The notes under the pieces: generated by a model
What the model was told of the DNA's origin: nothing
The model's input: the letters and a program-made list of their open reading frames with translations, nothing else
The model's database searches: none
NCBI RefSeq assembly: GCF_000513195.1
Contig: NZ_CBVI010000069.1
Location: 1 to 54,422, forward strand
Direction: 5' to 3'
DNA length: 54,422 nt
From: Bacteroides timonensis
Lineage (GTDB): Bacteria; Bacteroidota; Bacteroidia; Bacteroidales; Bacteroidaceae
Made by a program: the position numbers and the translations under genes
Shown here: piece after piece, positions 7,387-16,160 of the stretch
Position numbering within the stretch: the first letter of the stretch is position 1
Layout: each line of letters begins with the position of its first letter

Positions 7387-10285
7387 AGAACAGTGCGTCT
7401 TTCGTGTTGAATAATTTTCTTTCATTCAGTTTCACTACTTTGCCGTATTTCTCCAGTTTCTTCAGATCAATATCTTTCGGGTTACCCATGACGCCGATGC
7501 AGTAAGGCTTGCCCTTAATATTCTCTTCGTAGAACTTCACGATATCGTCAAAAGTCAATGCGTCAATTTTCTTCAGGTTTTCTTCGGCAGGGTCACCTTG
7601 GTAGCCCATACGCTGATACATCCGGAGGTATTGCGCTTTATAGCGGAAGTCCGGATGTGAAGTCAATGCTTCCTGGCGCATATAGCTCTTGATGTTTTCA
7701 ATACGCTCTGCGTTTTTCGGCATGTCACTGATCAGTCCCATGAAAATGTCTATGGCATCGTTTGCCTTATCATTCTGTGTACCGATACGTCCTATTAGAT
7801 ACGTTGGATTACCAGGCAGGGAAGGTGTGGAAACGTATGCACCGGCCGTGTATGCCATGGATCTTTTCTCGCGGATTTCATTGATCACCAAACCATTGAA
7901 GCCACCTGAGAAGTATTGGTAGAAAGCATCACGTAAAACGTCATCTTTCTTGTCATACTTCTGCATAGGCATGTAAAGGTATATCTGGGCTTGTTCTGCA
8001 TCCGAGTTCGGCAGGAAATAAACAGTGTTTTCAGTTACCTGTGCCAATGGTTTGTCTTGTGGAGAAGTTGTCGGGCGCTCGTTAGCTACCAGCGGCAGAT
8101 TCTTGCTGAGAATTTCATAAGCATTATCGAAAGGCAGAGTTCCGCAGTAGAAAATTTCCGCTTCGTAATTGGATGCACGATTAATGTCTCCTGTCAACTC
8201 GGAAATCTGAAGTTCATAGACTTCCTTATCCGTCAGTTCTTCAATATAATCCGATTTATTCTGGTAACGGATATATTGGAAAAGGGCATCTGCCAATAGA
8301 GCTACATTTTCCTTGCGTTGCTGACGGGTTCCCAGCATGGAACCTTTGATACGGCTCAACTGTTTGTCGTCCAACTTCGGCATAAGGATTTGGCGGGCGA
8401 GTAGTTGGCAGGCTTGTGGCAATGTCTCTTCGTATCCTCTCATTGTAACATAAAGATAATCATCGTCTGCACTAACGTGGCAGGTAGCATTCAGTTTACT
8501 GAGTTCTTCTTTCAGTTGTTGGGGCTCATAAGTTCCCATGATACCGGCATTATTCATCAGGTTGGCGGCAATACCCAATTTGGGGAATTCGCGTGTTCCT
8601 GCTCCATATCTTACCGTCATGCTGAATACGTTGTTTTCAGGGTTGGGCGAGTAATACATCTTAGAGCGGTCATTCAGCTGTTTCACTTGTACATTACTGA
8701 AATCTATGAACTTTTCGTCTACTTGTCCGATAGGCATACTCTTGAACTGAGTAGCATAAAGAGATTGTTTGCCAACAGGCGGTTCGATAGGCTTGTATTC
8801 GGGCTTCTTCAGTTTGCCTTCTTTACTTGTCTTACCTTTTTCTATGTAGAGTGCCAGATAATCATTGGTCAGATACTGTTTGGCTACACGCTTGATGTCA
8901 TCGTTGGTGATAGACATAATTTCATCTTTGTAGTTGAGCACTTTACCAAGATCCTGTTCGTTGGTGAAAGCTTCCAATAGCATCTCGGCCTTCGTTTCGT
9001 TGTCTTCCATCATCAAGTCGAAATCGCGGCACATATTGTTCTTGATGGCATCGATTGTCCAATCTGCGAAGTCTCCGTTAGCAATCTTCTCAATGGCCTT
9101 TAGTGCCTTCTTCTCAGCACTTTTGTTTGATTCGAAGCGTCGTTGGTTCTCGTCGTATAATGGAGTGACCTGAACTATGTTACGGCCCTGTTCACGGAAC
9201 GTAAGGGTGGTTGCATATCCACTGGTTAGTTCACCGTCTATGATCAGCTTGTTTAACGCACCTGTATTGCTACCGTTGGAGAGTAATGAGAGCGCTATTT
9301 TCAGTGCGTTTTCATCGGGATGTCCGGCTGGTACACCTTTGTAAACCAGGTATACACTGGGATAGTAGCCTATTTTGGCTGTATGTTGCGTACGGCCTTT
9401 TATATTAAGGTCGGGATACTCCTTGCGTGCTGGCAGTTCATGATTCTGCAGGCGCCCGAAAGCAGCATTAATACGTCCGCTGATCTGTTGGGCGTTGACG
9501 TTGCCTACAAGAATCAGTACCATATTTTGTGGAGTATACCATTGGTTGTAGAATTCAATCAGTTTGCTCAGTCGCGGATTTTTCAGATGTTCGGGTAATC
9601 CCAATACTGAGCGGGAGTAAGGATGTCCTTCGAATGCTTTACCCAACAGGAATTGTTGTTGTACTCTGCCTTGATTATCCTGTGCGCGGTTATATTCTTC
9701 GTATACTGTTTCCAATTCGGACTGGAAAGTGCGAAAAACAGGATTAATAAAACGCTGAGAACTGATTTCCAGCCATTTGTTGATCTGGTATGCCGGAAAA
9801 GAGTTATGATAGTAAGTGTAATCGTAGCTTGTACCGGCATTCAGCCCTTTTGCACCCATACTCTCCATTAAATTGGAGAATTCAGTAGATACACTTACTT
9901 TGGCAGCCTCAATCGTAAGTTCATTGATTTCTTTCCCGATAGCTTCTTTCTTTGCAGGATCAGCTTCATCGGCCATCTCGTCGTATTTGGCGATGATCTT
10001 TTTGTAGATAGGCTCTTCTGCTGCCCAGTCAAGTGTACTGATTTTATCCGTACCTTTGAACATGACATGTTCCAGATAGTGTGCCAGACCGGTATATTCA
10101 GCCGGATCGTTGACAGAGCCTGTACGAACACCTACAGCACCAAATACATCCGATTTCGTGTTGTCTTCCCATACATATACGGAAAGGCCGTTCTTCAGCT
10201 TGAAAGCTTTCAATCCTTGACCGAATGACGGCAAAGCGATAGCCATGATAGCCAGAAGAGTGATTGATTTAATAATTCGTCTCAT
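7385..10285 (-). CDS. M16 family zinc metallopeptidase (pitrilysin-like)
   Basis: This 966-residue peptidase has a signal peptide (MRRIIKSITLLAIMAIALPS, cleavage near FGQ), so it is periplasmic or envelope-bound. The inverted zinc motif HxxEH is HYLEH at residues 69-73, with the downstream metal-ligand Glu expected in ETVYEEYNRA. Two M16 halves are present: the N-terminal catalytic pair and a C-terminal pair containing REKRSMAYTAGAY, the usual R/Y substrate-binding site. Length and layout fit the two-domain M16B-type proteins common in Bacteroides. The substrate is not predictable. The stop codon touches the hairpin element at 7255-7386. Confidence 0.93.
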   Translation of the reverse strand: MRRIIKSITLLAIMAIALPSFGQGLKAFKLKNGLSVYVWEDNTKSDVFGAVGVRTGSVNDPAEYTGLAHYLEHVMFKGTDKISTLDWAAEEPIYKKIIAKYDEMADEADPAKKEAIGKEINELTIEAAKVSVSTEFSNLMESMGAKGLNAGTSYDYTYYHNSFPAYQINKWLEISSQRFINPVFRTFQSELETVYEEYNRAQDNQGRVQQQFLLGKAFEGHPYSRSVLGLPEHLKNPRLSKLIEFYNQWYTPQNMVLILVGNVNAQQISGRINAAFGRLQNHELPARKEYPDLNIKGRTQHTAKIGYYPSVYLVYKGVPAGHPDENALKIALSLLSNGSNTGALNKLIIDGELTSGYATTLTFREQGRNIVQVTPLYDENQRRFESNKSAEKKALKAIEKIANGDFADWTIDAIKNNMCRDFDLMMEDNETKAEMLLEAFTNEQDLGKVLNYKDEIMSITNDDIKRVAKQYLTNDYLALYIEKGKTSKEGKLKKPEYKPIEPPVGKQSLYATQFKSMPIGQVDEKFIDFSNVQVKQLNDRSKMYYSPNPENNVFSMTVRYGAGTREFPKLGIAANLMNNAGIMGTYEPQQLKEELSKLNATCHVSADDDYLYVTMRGYEETLPQACQLLARQILMPKLDDKQLSRIKGSMLGTRQQRKENVALLADALFQYIRYQNKSDYIEELTDKEVYELQISELTGDINRASNYEAEIFYCGTLPFDNAYEILSKNLPLVANERPTTSPQDKPLAQVTENTVYFLPNSDAEQAQIYLYMPMQKYDKKDDVLRDAFYQYFSGGFNGLVINEIREKRSMAYTAGAYVSTPSLPGNPTYLIGRIGTQNDKANDAIDIFMGLISDMPKNAERIENIKSYMRQEALTSHPDFRYKAQYLRMYQRMGYQGDPAEENLKKIDALTFDDIVKFYEENIKGKPYCIGVMGNPKDIDLKKLEKYGKVVKLNERKLFNTKDALF

Positions 10286-10286
10286 A

Positions 10287-10316
10287 AAATAAAGTGTTTT
10301 TAAATAAAGTGTTTTT
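10287..10316. repeat. 15-bp perfect tandem repeat in the M16 leader
   Basis: AAATAAAGTGTTTTT occurs twice head to tail, ending 1 bp before the M16 start codon at 10285. It lies in the presumed 5' leader, downstream of a minus-strand TAGTTTTG -7-like box near 10338. Confidence 0.7.
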
Positions 10317-10425
10317 GCTATATGTAGGCAAAACTATAAAAAAATCACAAACTGTTTACGAAATCTTCGGAAAAAGATACGCTTTTTACAAAAATCACCA
10401 CCAGAAAACTCTCAAAAAGGGGGTA

Positions 10426-10447
10426 AAAACTGTCAATTGATAGTTTT
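10426..10447. promoter_or_regulatory. Palindromic operator-like site upstream of ECF sigma gene
   Basis: AAAACTGTCAATTGATAGTTTT is symmetric at 20 of 22 positions around TCAATTGA. It lies about 105 bp before the sigma factor ATG at 10551, in the divergent region shared with the M16 gene. A -7-like TATACTTG follows near 10496. Binding by a regulator is inference. Confidence 0.4.
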
Positions 10448-10550
10448 CGCCCTAAATAAAAACAAAACTCGGTCCTCGGAAACCCCAAAACTTCCCTATA
10501 CTTGCAATCGTGAATTTAAAATAATTATTAACTATTTAAAAGAGCAAAGT

Positions 10551-11054
10551 ATGAATACCTACAGTTTTAGGAAGGATTTGATTAGTGTGCAAGAAGAACT
10601 GCTTCGCTTTGCATATAAGTTGACAGCCGATAAAGAGGAGGCGAATGATTTATTGCAGGAAACCTCACTCAAAGCATTGGACAACGAAGACAAGTACATG
10701 CCCGATACCAATTTCAAAGGGTGGATGTACACCATTATGCGGAATATCTTTATTAATAACTACCGCAGAATCGTTCGCGAACAAACTTTCGTGGACCAGA
10801 CAGATAACCTTTATCACTTAAACCTGCCGCAAAACTCCGGTTTTGCAAATGCCGAAGGATCTTATGATTTAAAAGAAATGCATCGCATCGTGAATTCGTT
10901 ACCCCGCGATTATAAAGTTCCTTTCTCCATGCATGTCTCCGGTTTCAAGTATCGTGAAATAGCTGACCGTCTCGGATTGCCTTTAGGAACCGTAAAAAGC
11001 CGTATCTTCTTTACCCGCCAACGGCTACAAGAAGAACTGAAAGACTTTGTTTGA
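10551..11054 (+). CDS. ECF-type RNA polymerase sigma factor
   Basis: This 167-residue group 4 sigma factor directs RNA polymerase to a specific promoter set. Region 2 covers about residues 15-85 (DLLQETSLKAL, then FKGWMYTIMRNIFINNYRR). Region 4 covers about 110-160 (LPRDYKVPFSMHVSGFKYREIADRLGLPLGTVKSRIFFTRQRL). The ATG at 10551 is preceded by AAAGAGCAAAG and begins the conserved part; the longer open frame is leader. No anti-sigma gene is adjacent, so it may be controlled by its own expression or by a distant partner. A terminator follows directly, so it is monocistronic. Confidence 0.92.
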   Translation: MNTYSFRKDLISVQEELLRFAYKLTADKEEANDLLQETSLKALDNEDKYMPDTNFKGWMYTIMRNIFINNYRRIVREQTFVDQTDNLYHLNLPQNSGFANAEGSYDLKEMHRIVNSLPRDYKVPFSMHVSGFKYREIADRLGLPLGTVKSRIFFTRQRLQEELKDFV

Positions 11055-11099
11055 AAACAAACAGTGCAGACTGAAGACTGACAAACTTAATATTTATAG

Positions 11100-11131
11100 C
11101 CCAGGGCAATGCTCTGGGCATGTTTTTTTTG
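11100..11131 (+). terminator. Terminator of the ECF sigma gene
   Basis: The stem GCCCAGGGC / GCTCTGGGC (one G-U pair, 3-nt loop) is followed after 3 nt by eight T residues. It lies 46 bp after the stop codon. Confidence 0.85.
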
Positions 11132-11186
11132 TGGGAGGGGAGTGATGGGATTGGTTCCTTTCTATAGGGTTATGAGTTAAATGGGA

Positions 11187-11357
11187 ATTTATCGCGCTTT
11201 GCGCGATAAGTAACGAGCTACAAGCTACAAGTGACAAGTACCTTTCGGCGTGATAGCCGGGCGAATTATTATTCACCCACGAGTACAGCGCAGCAACTCG
11301 TTACTGGTAGCTCGTAGCTCGTAACTTAATTTAGCGGCGAAGCCGCTAAATTATCAT
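11187..11357. repeat. Composite repeat bounded by two short-loop hairpins
   Basis: The left boundary is TTATCGCGC-ttt-GCGCGATAA (11189-11209). The right boundary is an 11-bp perfect stem with a gaa loop (11328-11352). Between them are GAGCTAC/AAGCTAC heptads on the left, inverted GTAGCTC heptads on the right, and a middle related to the CAGCGTCATAGCGCAGCAA core. It closely resembles the element at 45633-45852. The rest of the 11132-11516 gap shows nothing gene-like. Confidence 0.8.
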
Positions 11358-11516
11358 TTAATTCATTACTTTCCTGTAATGACTCCCCTCCATCCTTTCC
11401 GATAAATTATCGTCTGAATCATAGAGGAATGAAATGGCGGAAAATGTTATAAAATGAAAAATCTGTTTCAATATGATATTAAACATATCTTTTATGCTAA
11501 ATAATTCAAGCGTAAA

Positions 11517-11550
11517 TTTGACTATATGTCAGAATAAACCTTTATATTTG
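11517..11550 (+). promoter_or_regulatory. Promoter of the carboxyltransferase-like gene
   Basis: TTTG at 11517-11520 and TATATTTG at 11543-11550 match the two consensus boxes, but the spacer is 22 bp rather than 19-20. The ATG at 11608 lies 57 bp downstream. Confidence 0.45.
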
Positions 11551-11607
11551 TACTTATTAAGTTAACCGAGTAATTCATATATGTTAAACCGCTAACTGCT
11601 GACTGCG

Positions 11608-13383
11608 ATGAAAAAGGAAATTAAATTCAGTCTTGTTTACCGTGATATGTGGCAATCTTCCGGTAAATATCAACCTCGTGTAGACCAATTGGTACGTATC
11701 GCTCCGTTGATTATTGAAATGGGGTGTTTTGCCCGTGTGGAAACGAACGGGGGAGCTTTTGAGCAAGTGAATCTGTTGTACGGTGAGAATCCTAACAAAG
11801 CCGTACGTGCTTTTACCAAACCTTTCAATGAAGTGGGTATACAAACGCATATGCTGGACCGTGGTCTGAACGCTTTGCGCATGTATCCTGTGCCTGCCGA
11901 TGTACGCCGTCTGATGTATCGTGTGAAGCATGCGCAAGGGGTGGATATCACCCGCATCTTCTGTGGACTGAACGAGACACGGAATATAATTCCTTCTATT
12001 AAATATGCATTGGAGGCAGGGATGATACCGCAGGCAACCCTTTGTATCACACACTCACCTGTGCATACGGTGGAATATTATGCCCATGTTGCCGACCAGC
12101 TGATTGAAGCGGGAGCACCCGAAATCTGCCTGAAAGATATGGCAGGCATCGGCCGTCCGGGTATGTTGGGACGGTTGACGAAGACGATTAAGGAAAGGCA
12201 TCCCGAAGTGATTATCCAGTATCACGGTCATAGCGGACCGGGTTTGTCGATGGCTTCTATCCTGGAAGTTTGCGAGAATGGCGCTGACATTATTGATGTG
12301 GCTATGGAACCGATGTCCTGGGGTAAAGTACATCCGGACGTAATCTCCGTACAAGCCATGCTGAAAGATAAGGGCTTCCAGGTGCCCGATATCAATATGA
12401 AGGCATATATGAAGGCACGTGCCATGACACAGGAATTTATAGATGACTTCCTGGGCTATTTTATGGATCCGACCAATAAACACATGTCCTCTTTGCTGTT
12501 GAAGTGTGGCCTTCCGGGTGGTATGATGGGTTCCATGATGGCTGATCTGAAGGGAGTACATTCGGGTATAAACATGATATTAAGAGGGAAGAATGAACCG
12601 GAACTCAGCATTGACGACCTGTTGGTGATGCTCTTCGACGAGGTGGAATACGTATGGCCTAAGCTGGGGTATCCTCCGTTGGTAACGCCTTTCAGCCAGT
12701 ATGTGAAGAATGTGGCATTGATGAACCTTATGCAGTTGGTGAAAGGTGAAGAGCGCTGGACGATGATAGATAATCATACGTGGGATATGATTCTCGGTAA
12801 GAGCGGACGTCTGCCGGGCGAGCTGGCTCCTGAAATTGTGGAATTGGCGAAATCAAAAGGATATGAATTTGTGGATACCGATCCACAATTGAACTATCCG
12901 GATGCTCTGGATGAATATCGGAAAGAAATGGACGAGAACGGTTGGGAATATGGAGATGATGAAGAAGAACTCTTTGAACTTGCCATGCACGACCGTCAGT
13001 ATCGTGATTACAAGTCCGGTACAGCCAAGAAGCGTTTCGAGGATGAATTGCAACGTGCCAAAGATGCGTCTATGGCGAAGAATGGATATTCGGAAGAAGA
13101 AATCCGGAAATTGAAACGTGCCAAGGCCGATCCGATTATTGCACCGGATAAAGGACAGGTGCTGTGGGAAGTATCTGTGGAAGGTCCTTCCGTGGCTCCG
13201 TTCATAGGGCGTAAATACCAGCATGATGAAGTGTTCTGTTACCTCTCCACCCCGTGGGGAGAATACGAAAAGATATTGACCGGATTCACCGGACGCGTCG
13301 TAGAGATATGCGCCAAACAAGGCGATATTGTGAATAAGGGCGATGTGATTGCCTATATTCAGAGAAGTGATATCTTTGCGTGA
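11608..13383 (+). CDS. Carboxyltransferase-type protein (OadA/PycB family) with degenerate biotinyl domain
   Basis: This 591-residue protein has the layout of oxaloacetate decarboxylase alpha or pyruvate carboxylase subunit B: an HMGL-like TIM barrel, a PYC/OADA conserved domain and a C-terminal biotinyl-like fold. Metal-site signatures remain: RD at 12-13, the LDRGLNAL substrate-Arg region, LKDMAG with K176, and HGH at 206-208. The loop after the barrel reads MSWGKVHPD (236-244), unlike the Thr/Ser-rich MSGxTSQP or MSxTYGHS of known enzymes. In the last 60 residues the biotin-acceptor AMKM is missing and, by hand alignment, E552 sits at the lysine position. It may use a separate biotin carrier or do different chemistry. 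It is monocistronic. Confidence 0.8.
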   Translation: MKKEIKFSLVYRDMWQSSGKYQPRVDQLVRIAPLIIEMGCFARVETNGGAFEQVNLLYGENPNKAVRAFTKPFNEVGIQTHMLDRGLNALRMYPVPADVRRLMYRVKHAQGVDITRIFCGLNETRNIIPSIKYALEAGMIPQATLCITHSPVHTVEYYAHVADQLIEAGAPEICLKDMAGIGRPGMLGRLTKTIKERHPEVIIQYHGHSGPGLSMASILEVCENGADIIDVAMEPMSWGKVHPDVISVQAMLKDKGFQVPDINMKAYMKARAMTQEFIDDFLGYFMDPTNKHMSSLLLKCGLPGGMMGSMMADLKGVHSGINMILRGKNEPELSIDDLLVMLFDEVEYVWPKLGYPPLVTPFSQYVKNVALMNLMQLVKGEERWTMIDNHTWDMILGKSGRLPGELAPEIVELAKSKGYEFVDTDPQLNYPDALDEYRKEMDENGWEYGDDEEELFELAMHDRQYRDYKSGTAKKRFEDELQRAKDASMAKNGYSEEEIRKLKRAKADPIIAPDKGQVLWEVSVEGPSVAPFIGRKYQHDEVFCYLSTPWGEYEKILTGFTGRVVEICAKQGDIVNKGDVIAYIQRSDIFA

Positions 13384-13392
13384 ATAAGTGAT

Positions 13393-13453
13393 GAATGGTT
13401 AGTGATTAGCAGGCTGCGCTATGATACCGCAGAAGCTGATCACTAGCCGTTAA
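13393..13453. repeat. Imperfect intergenic hairpin with shared core
   Basis: AATGGTTAGTGATTAGCAG is partly inverted as CTGATCACTAGCCGTTAATCATT. The loop contains, on the minus strand, ATCATAGCGCAGC, the same core as in the 7255 and 24455 elements. It separates convergent genes and could terminate both. Confidence 0.6.
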
Positions 13454-16120
13454 TCATTTATTAACCCACTTCTTTATTGTCTCCTTCAGTACTTCCTGTG
13501 TGAAAGGTTTGGTCAGGAAATCATTGCAACCTGCTTCGAGTGCTGCTTTGCGGTCATGATCGTAGGCAAAGGCAGTCAGGGCAACAATGGGAACGTCCGG
13601 TGACAGTTCACGAATGATCTTCGTTGCATCCAGTCCGCCAAGATTGGGCATTTTCATATCCATTAGGATGATGTCCGGATTTATTTCTACGAACATGTTG
13701 ACGGCTTCCATACCATCTTTGGCACGTTCCAAGTGGTATTCTTTACTAAGAATAGCTTTGGCCAGGATGTAATTGCTGTCCGTGTCTTCGGCTATCAGAA
13801 CAGTTTTCTTCTTCGTGTCCTTAGTGACCGGAGTTGGCGTACCTTCTGCATTTGCAGTTATTATACTTTGCTCTTCGGCTGTCAGTTCGCTGCTTGCAAG
13901 TGCGCTTTTAAGCATTTCCTTTTCTTTCTCCTTGGCTGTATTGGCAGGCAGGGTAAAGGTGAAAGTAGTACCTTTACCCAGCTCGGAAGTTACGGAAATT
14001 GTTCCGCCCAGACGCTCGATAATGGTCTTGCAAATGGCTAATCCCAAGCCTGTACCTTGTGCGAAGTTATTGGCTTTCACAAAGCGTTCAAATACTTTTC
14101 CTATCTTTTCGGGAGCGATACCCGTACCGGTATCGGTCACATGAAATACTATTTTTTCTTCCTCCTGGCGATATCCGTAACTGATGCTGCCTTTGGTAGT
14201 GAACTTGAACGCATTGCCTATCAGATTTGAAAAGACCTGAAAGATGCGGTTCTTGTCCGATTCGATGCGGAGTTCTTCGTCTGAAGGTTCAAAAATCAGC
14301 TCGACACCTTCCGGGCAGCGGAATACGTGAGTGTCATGTATTTCCTTGCACAGCGGATGCAGGCGAACCGTGGCTACACTGAATTCTACAATGCCGGCTT
14401 CTATCTTCGAGAGGTCGAGAATCTCATTGATGAGTTGCAACAGGCGCTCGTTGTTTGCCTCTACTATGTTATAATAACTTTTGCGTTCTTCGGTATCGTT
14501 GCTTTCGGCAATGATGCGTGAGAAACCGACGATGGCGTTGAGCGGTGTGCGTATCTCGTGGCTCATATTGGCGAGGAATGCCGATTTTAGCTGGTCGGAA
14601 GTTTCGGCTTTCTCTTTGGCGACCATCAGTTCACGTCTCATCAGTTCCATGTCGGTGATGTCCCATTCGATACTTAACAAAATGGGTGGGAAGTCGTTAC
14701 TTTCTATTTTCATCTTCCGCTTGTCGAGGAAGAGGGGATTGCCGTTACCGTCGCGTTCTTCCGCCACCCAATGCATCTCCTGTCCGGTGGTGGCTACTTC
14801 AATATCTTGCTTCCTCTTTTCTTCCGCTATTTCAAGACTATAAAAGTCATAGTCGTTTTTTCCCAGAGCTTCTTGCATGGTAATGTCCCGATTGTATGAC
14901 TCGCGATTGCGGTAGATATATTTATAGCCGTTCTTGACATCTTTCACGACTACACCGGCGGGCAGGTTCTCAAAAATTTTATCCAGGACTTGATTTAATT
15001 GCTTGATTTCCTGTTCTTGACGGATGCGTTGTGTAACATCCCTGCCGAATGTCCAGACCGTGCCTATTCCTTCGTCGCTGGTGACCCAATAAGAATTTCC
15101 TTCGATGGCAAGCACTTCGGGACGAAGTGGCAACGGGTTATGGACGATGTAACCTTGATTGAATTCTCCCCGTTTGACGCTGGCGGCAAATTCTGCCCAT
15201 GTCTGCCGGTCGCGGCCATACGACTGGAGGTCGTATATCTTCATTTGAGTAATGTCATCCGTATTGCTTATGCTGTGCCGTTCTTTGAAACAGCGGTTGG
15301 CGAATATAAGTGTACCGTCTTCCCGGGCTGAGTAGATATCTTCTGTTGAATTGTTTATGGCATGGGTAAGCAGGTTGATGTCATTGCGGCGGCGCTGTAT
15401 ATCTGTGATGTTTTGTATGTAACCTTCCATAGTGGTGCTGCCGTCTCTATGGCGTTCGCGCGCAAAGGCTTTGAGGCGGATGTAGAAGATTTGTCCTTGA
15501 TAAAGAATGCGATAATCCACGCTGTTCTCCATATCACCTTGCAGGTTTTGTTCCAGCCAGTTATTGAAGGTTTCCCTGTCTTCCGGAAGTATATATTGCA
15601 GGTATATGTCCGTTTTGATATGCTGTGGTTCTTTGGTACACATGATATCGGTATGGCCGGCATAGCTGAAAATACATGTGTCGGACTCGTATTGCCAACT
15701 GCCGATAAGGGCGGCTTTCTGAATTTCGTAGAGTTCCCGGTTGTTCCTTTCAAGTTCCAGCTTTCGTTGGCTGCGCTCCGTAATGTCACGGTATTGGCAT
15801 AATACCAGGTCACCGTACGGCTGCATGATGCACTTGAAGAAATAGGTATTATCCTTCAGGCGGAGTTCGTAATTGCGTGTCGACTTTGTTCTGTGCGACA
15901 TGACTTTCTTGAATTCCGGATAAAACTCGCTGTATGTTCTGGACGGCAGCATTGTCAGCAAGTTCTTTCCGAGCAGTTTTTCTTCTTTCAGAAACCAGAG
16001 ATCCACGTTGTGGATGGCTATATCTACGCACACTCCATCCTTGTCCATGAGTATCAATGTATCTGATGTCATGTTCAGGAGTTTCTCGGAATTGTTCGTG
16101 TCTTTCAGAATGCTTTTCAT
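13454..16120 (-). CDS. Hybrid PAS sensor histidine kinase / response regulator
   Basis: The product has about 888 residues with no clear membrane segment, so it is probably cytoplasmic. Several PAS domains lie between about 15 and 490. A HisKA dimerisation domain carries the phospho-acceptor H521 in NMSHEIRTPLNA. The HATPase domain has N-box GNAFKF, G1 DTGTGI and G2 GTGLGL. A C-terminal receiver domain has D821 in LMDMKMP and a KPF lysine near the end. No output domain is attached, so phosphate must pass to a partner not seen here. The ATG at 16120 starts the first PAS region; an upstream start would overlap the glycosyltransferase stop. Confidence 0.93.
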   Translation of the reverse strand: MKSILKDTNNSEKLLNMTSDTLILMDKDGVCVDIAIHNVDLWFLKEEKLLGKNLLTMLPSRTYSEFYPEFKKVMSHRTKSTRNYELRLKDNTYFFKCIMQPYGDLVLCQYRDITERSQRKLELERNNRELYEIQKAALIGSWQYESDTCIFSYAGHTDIMCTKEPQHIKTDIYLQYILPEDRETFNNWLEQNLQGDMENSVDYRILYQGQIFYIRLKAFARERHRDGSTTMEGYIQNITDIQRRRNDINLLTHAINNSTEDIYSAREDGTLIFANRCFKERHSISNTDDITQMKIYDLQSYGRDRQTWAEFAASVKRGEFNQGYIVHNPLPLRPEVLAIEGNSYWVTSDEGIGTVWTFGRDVTQRIRQEQEIKQLNQVLDKIFENLPAGVVVKDVKNGYKYIYRNRESYNRDITMQEALGKNDYDFYSLEIAEEKRKQDIEVATTGQEMHWVAEERDGNGNPLFLDKRKMKIESNDFPPILLSIEWDITDMELMRRELMVAKEKAETSDQLKSAFLANMSHEIRTPLNAIVGFSRIIAESNDTEERKSYYNIVEANNERLLQLINEILDLSKIEAGIVEFSVATVRLHPLCKEIHDTHVFRCPEGVELIFEPSDEELRIESDKNRIFQVFSNLIGNAFKFTTKGSISYGYRQEEEKIVFHVTDTGTGIAPEKIGKVFERFVKANNFAQGTGLGLAICKTIIERLGGTISVTSELGKGTTFTFTLPANTAKEKEKEMLKSALASSELTAEEQSIITANAEGTPTPVTKDTKKKTVLIAEDTDSNYILAKAILSKEYHLERAKDGMEAVNMFVEINPDIILMDMKMPNLGGLDATKIIRELSPDVPIVALTAFAYDHDRKAALEAGCNDFLTKPFTQEVLKETIKKWVNK

Positions 16121-16160
16121 TATCTTTCTTTGTATTTTAGATTTATTGGTGGTGGGCTTA

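Noticed and set aside
10551..11054. Assignment as the named oxidative-stress sigma factor EcfO
   Set aside because: The family fits, but identity to that specific protein and its partner gene cannot be verified by sight.
13454..16120. SusR-like hybrid two-component system with DNA-binding output
   Set aside because: The receiver domain ends the protein; there is no AraC-type domain and no periplasmic sensor.
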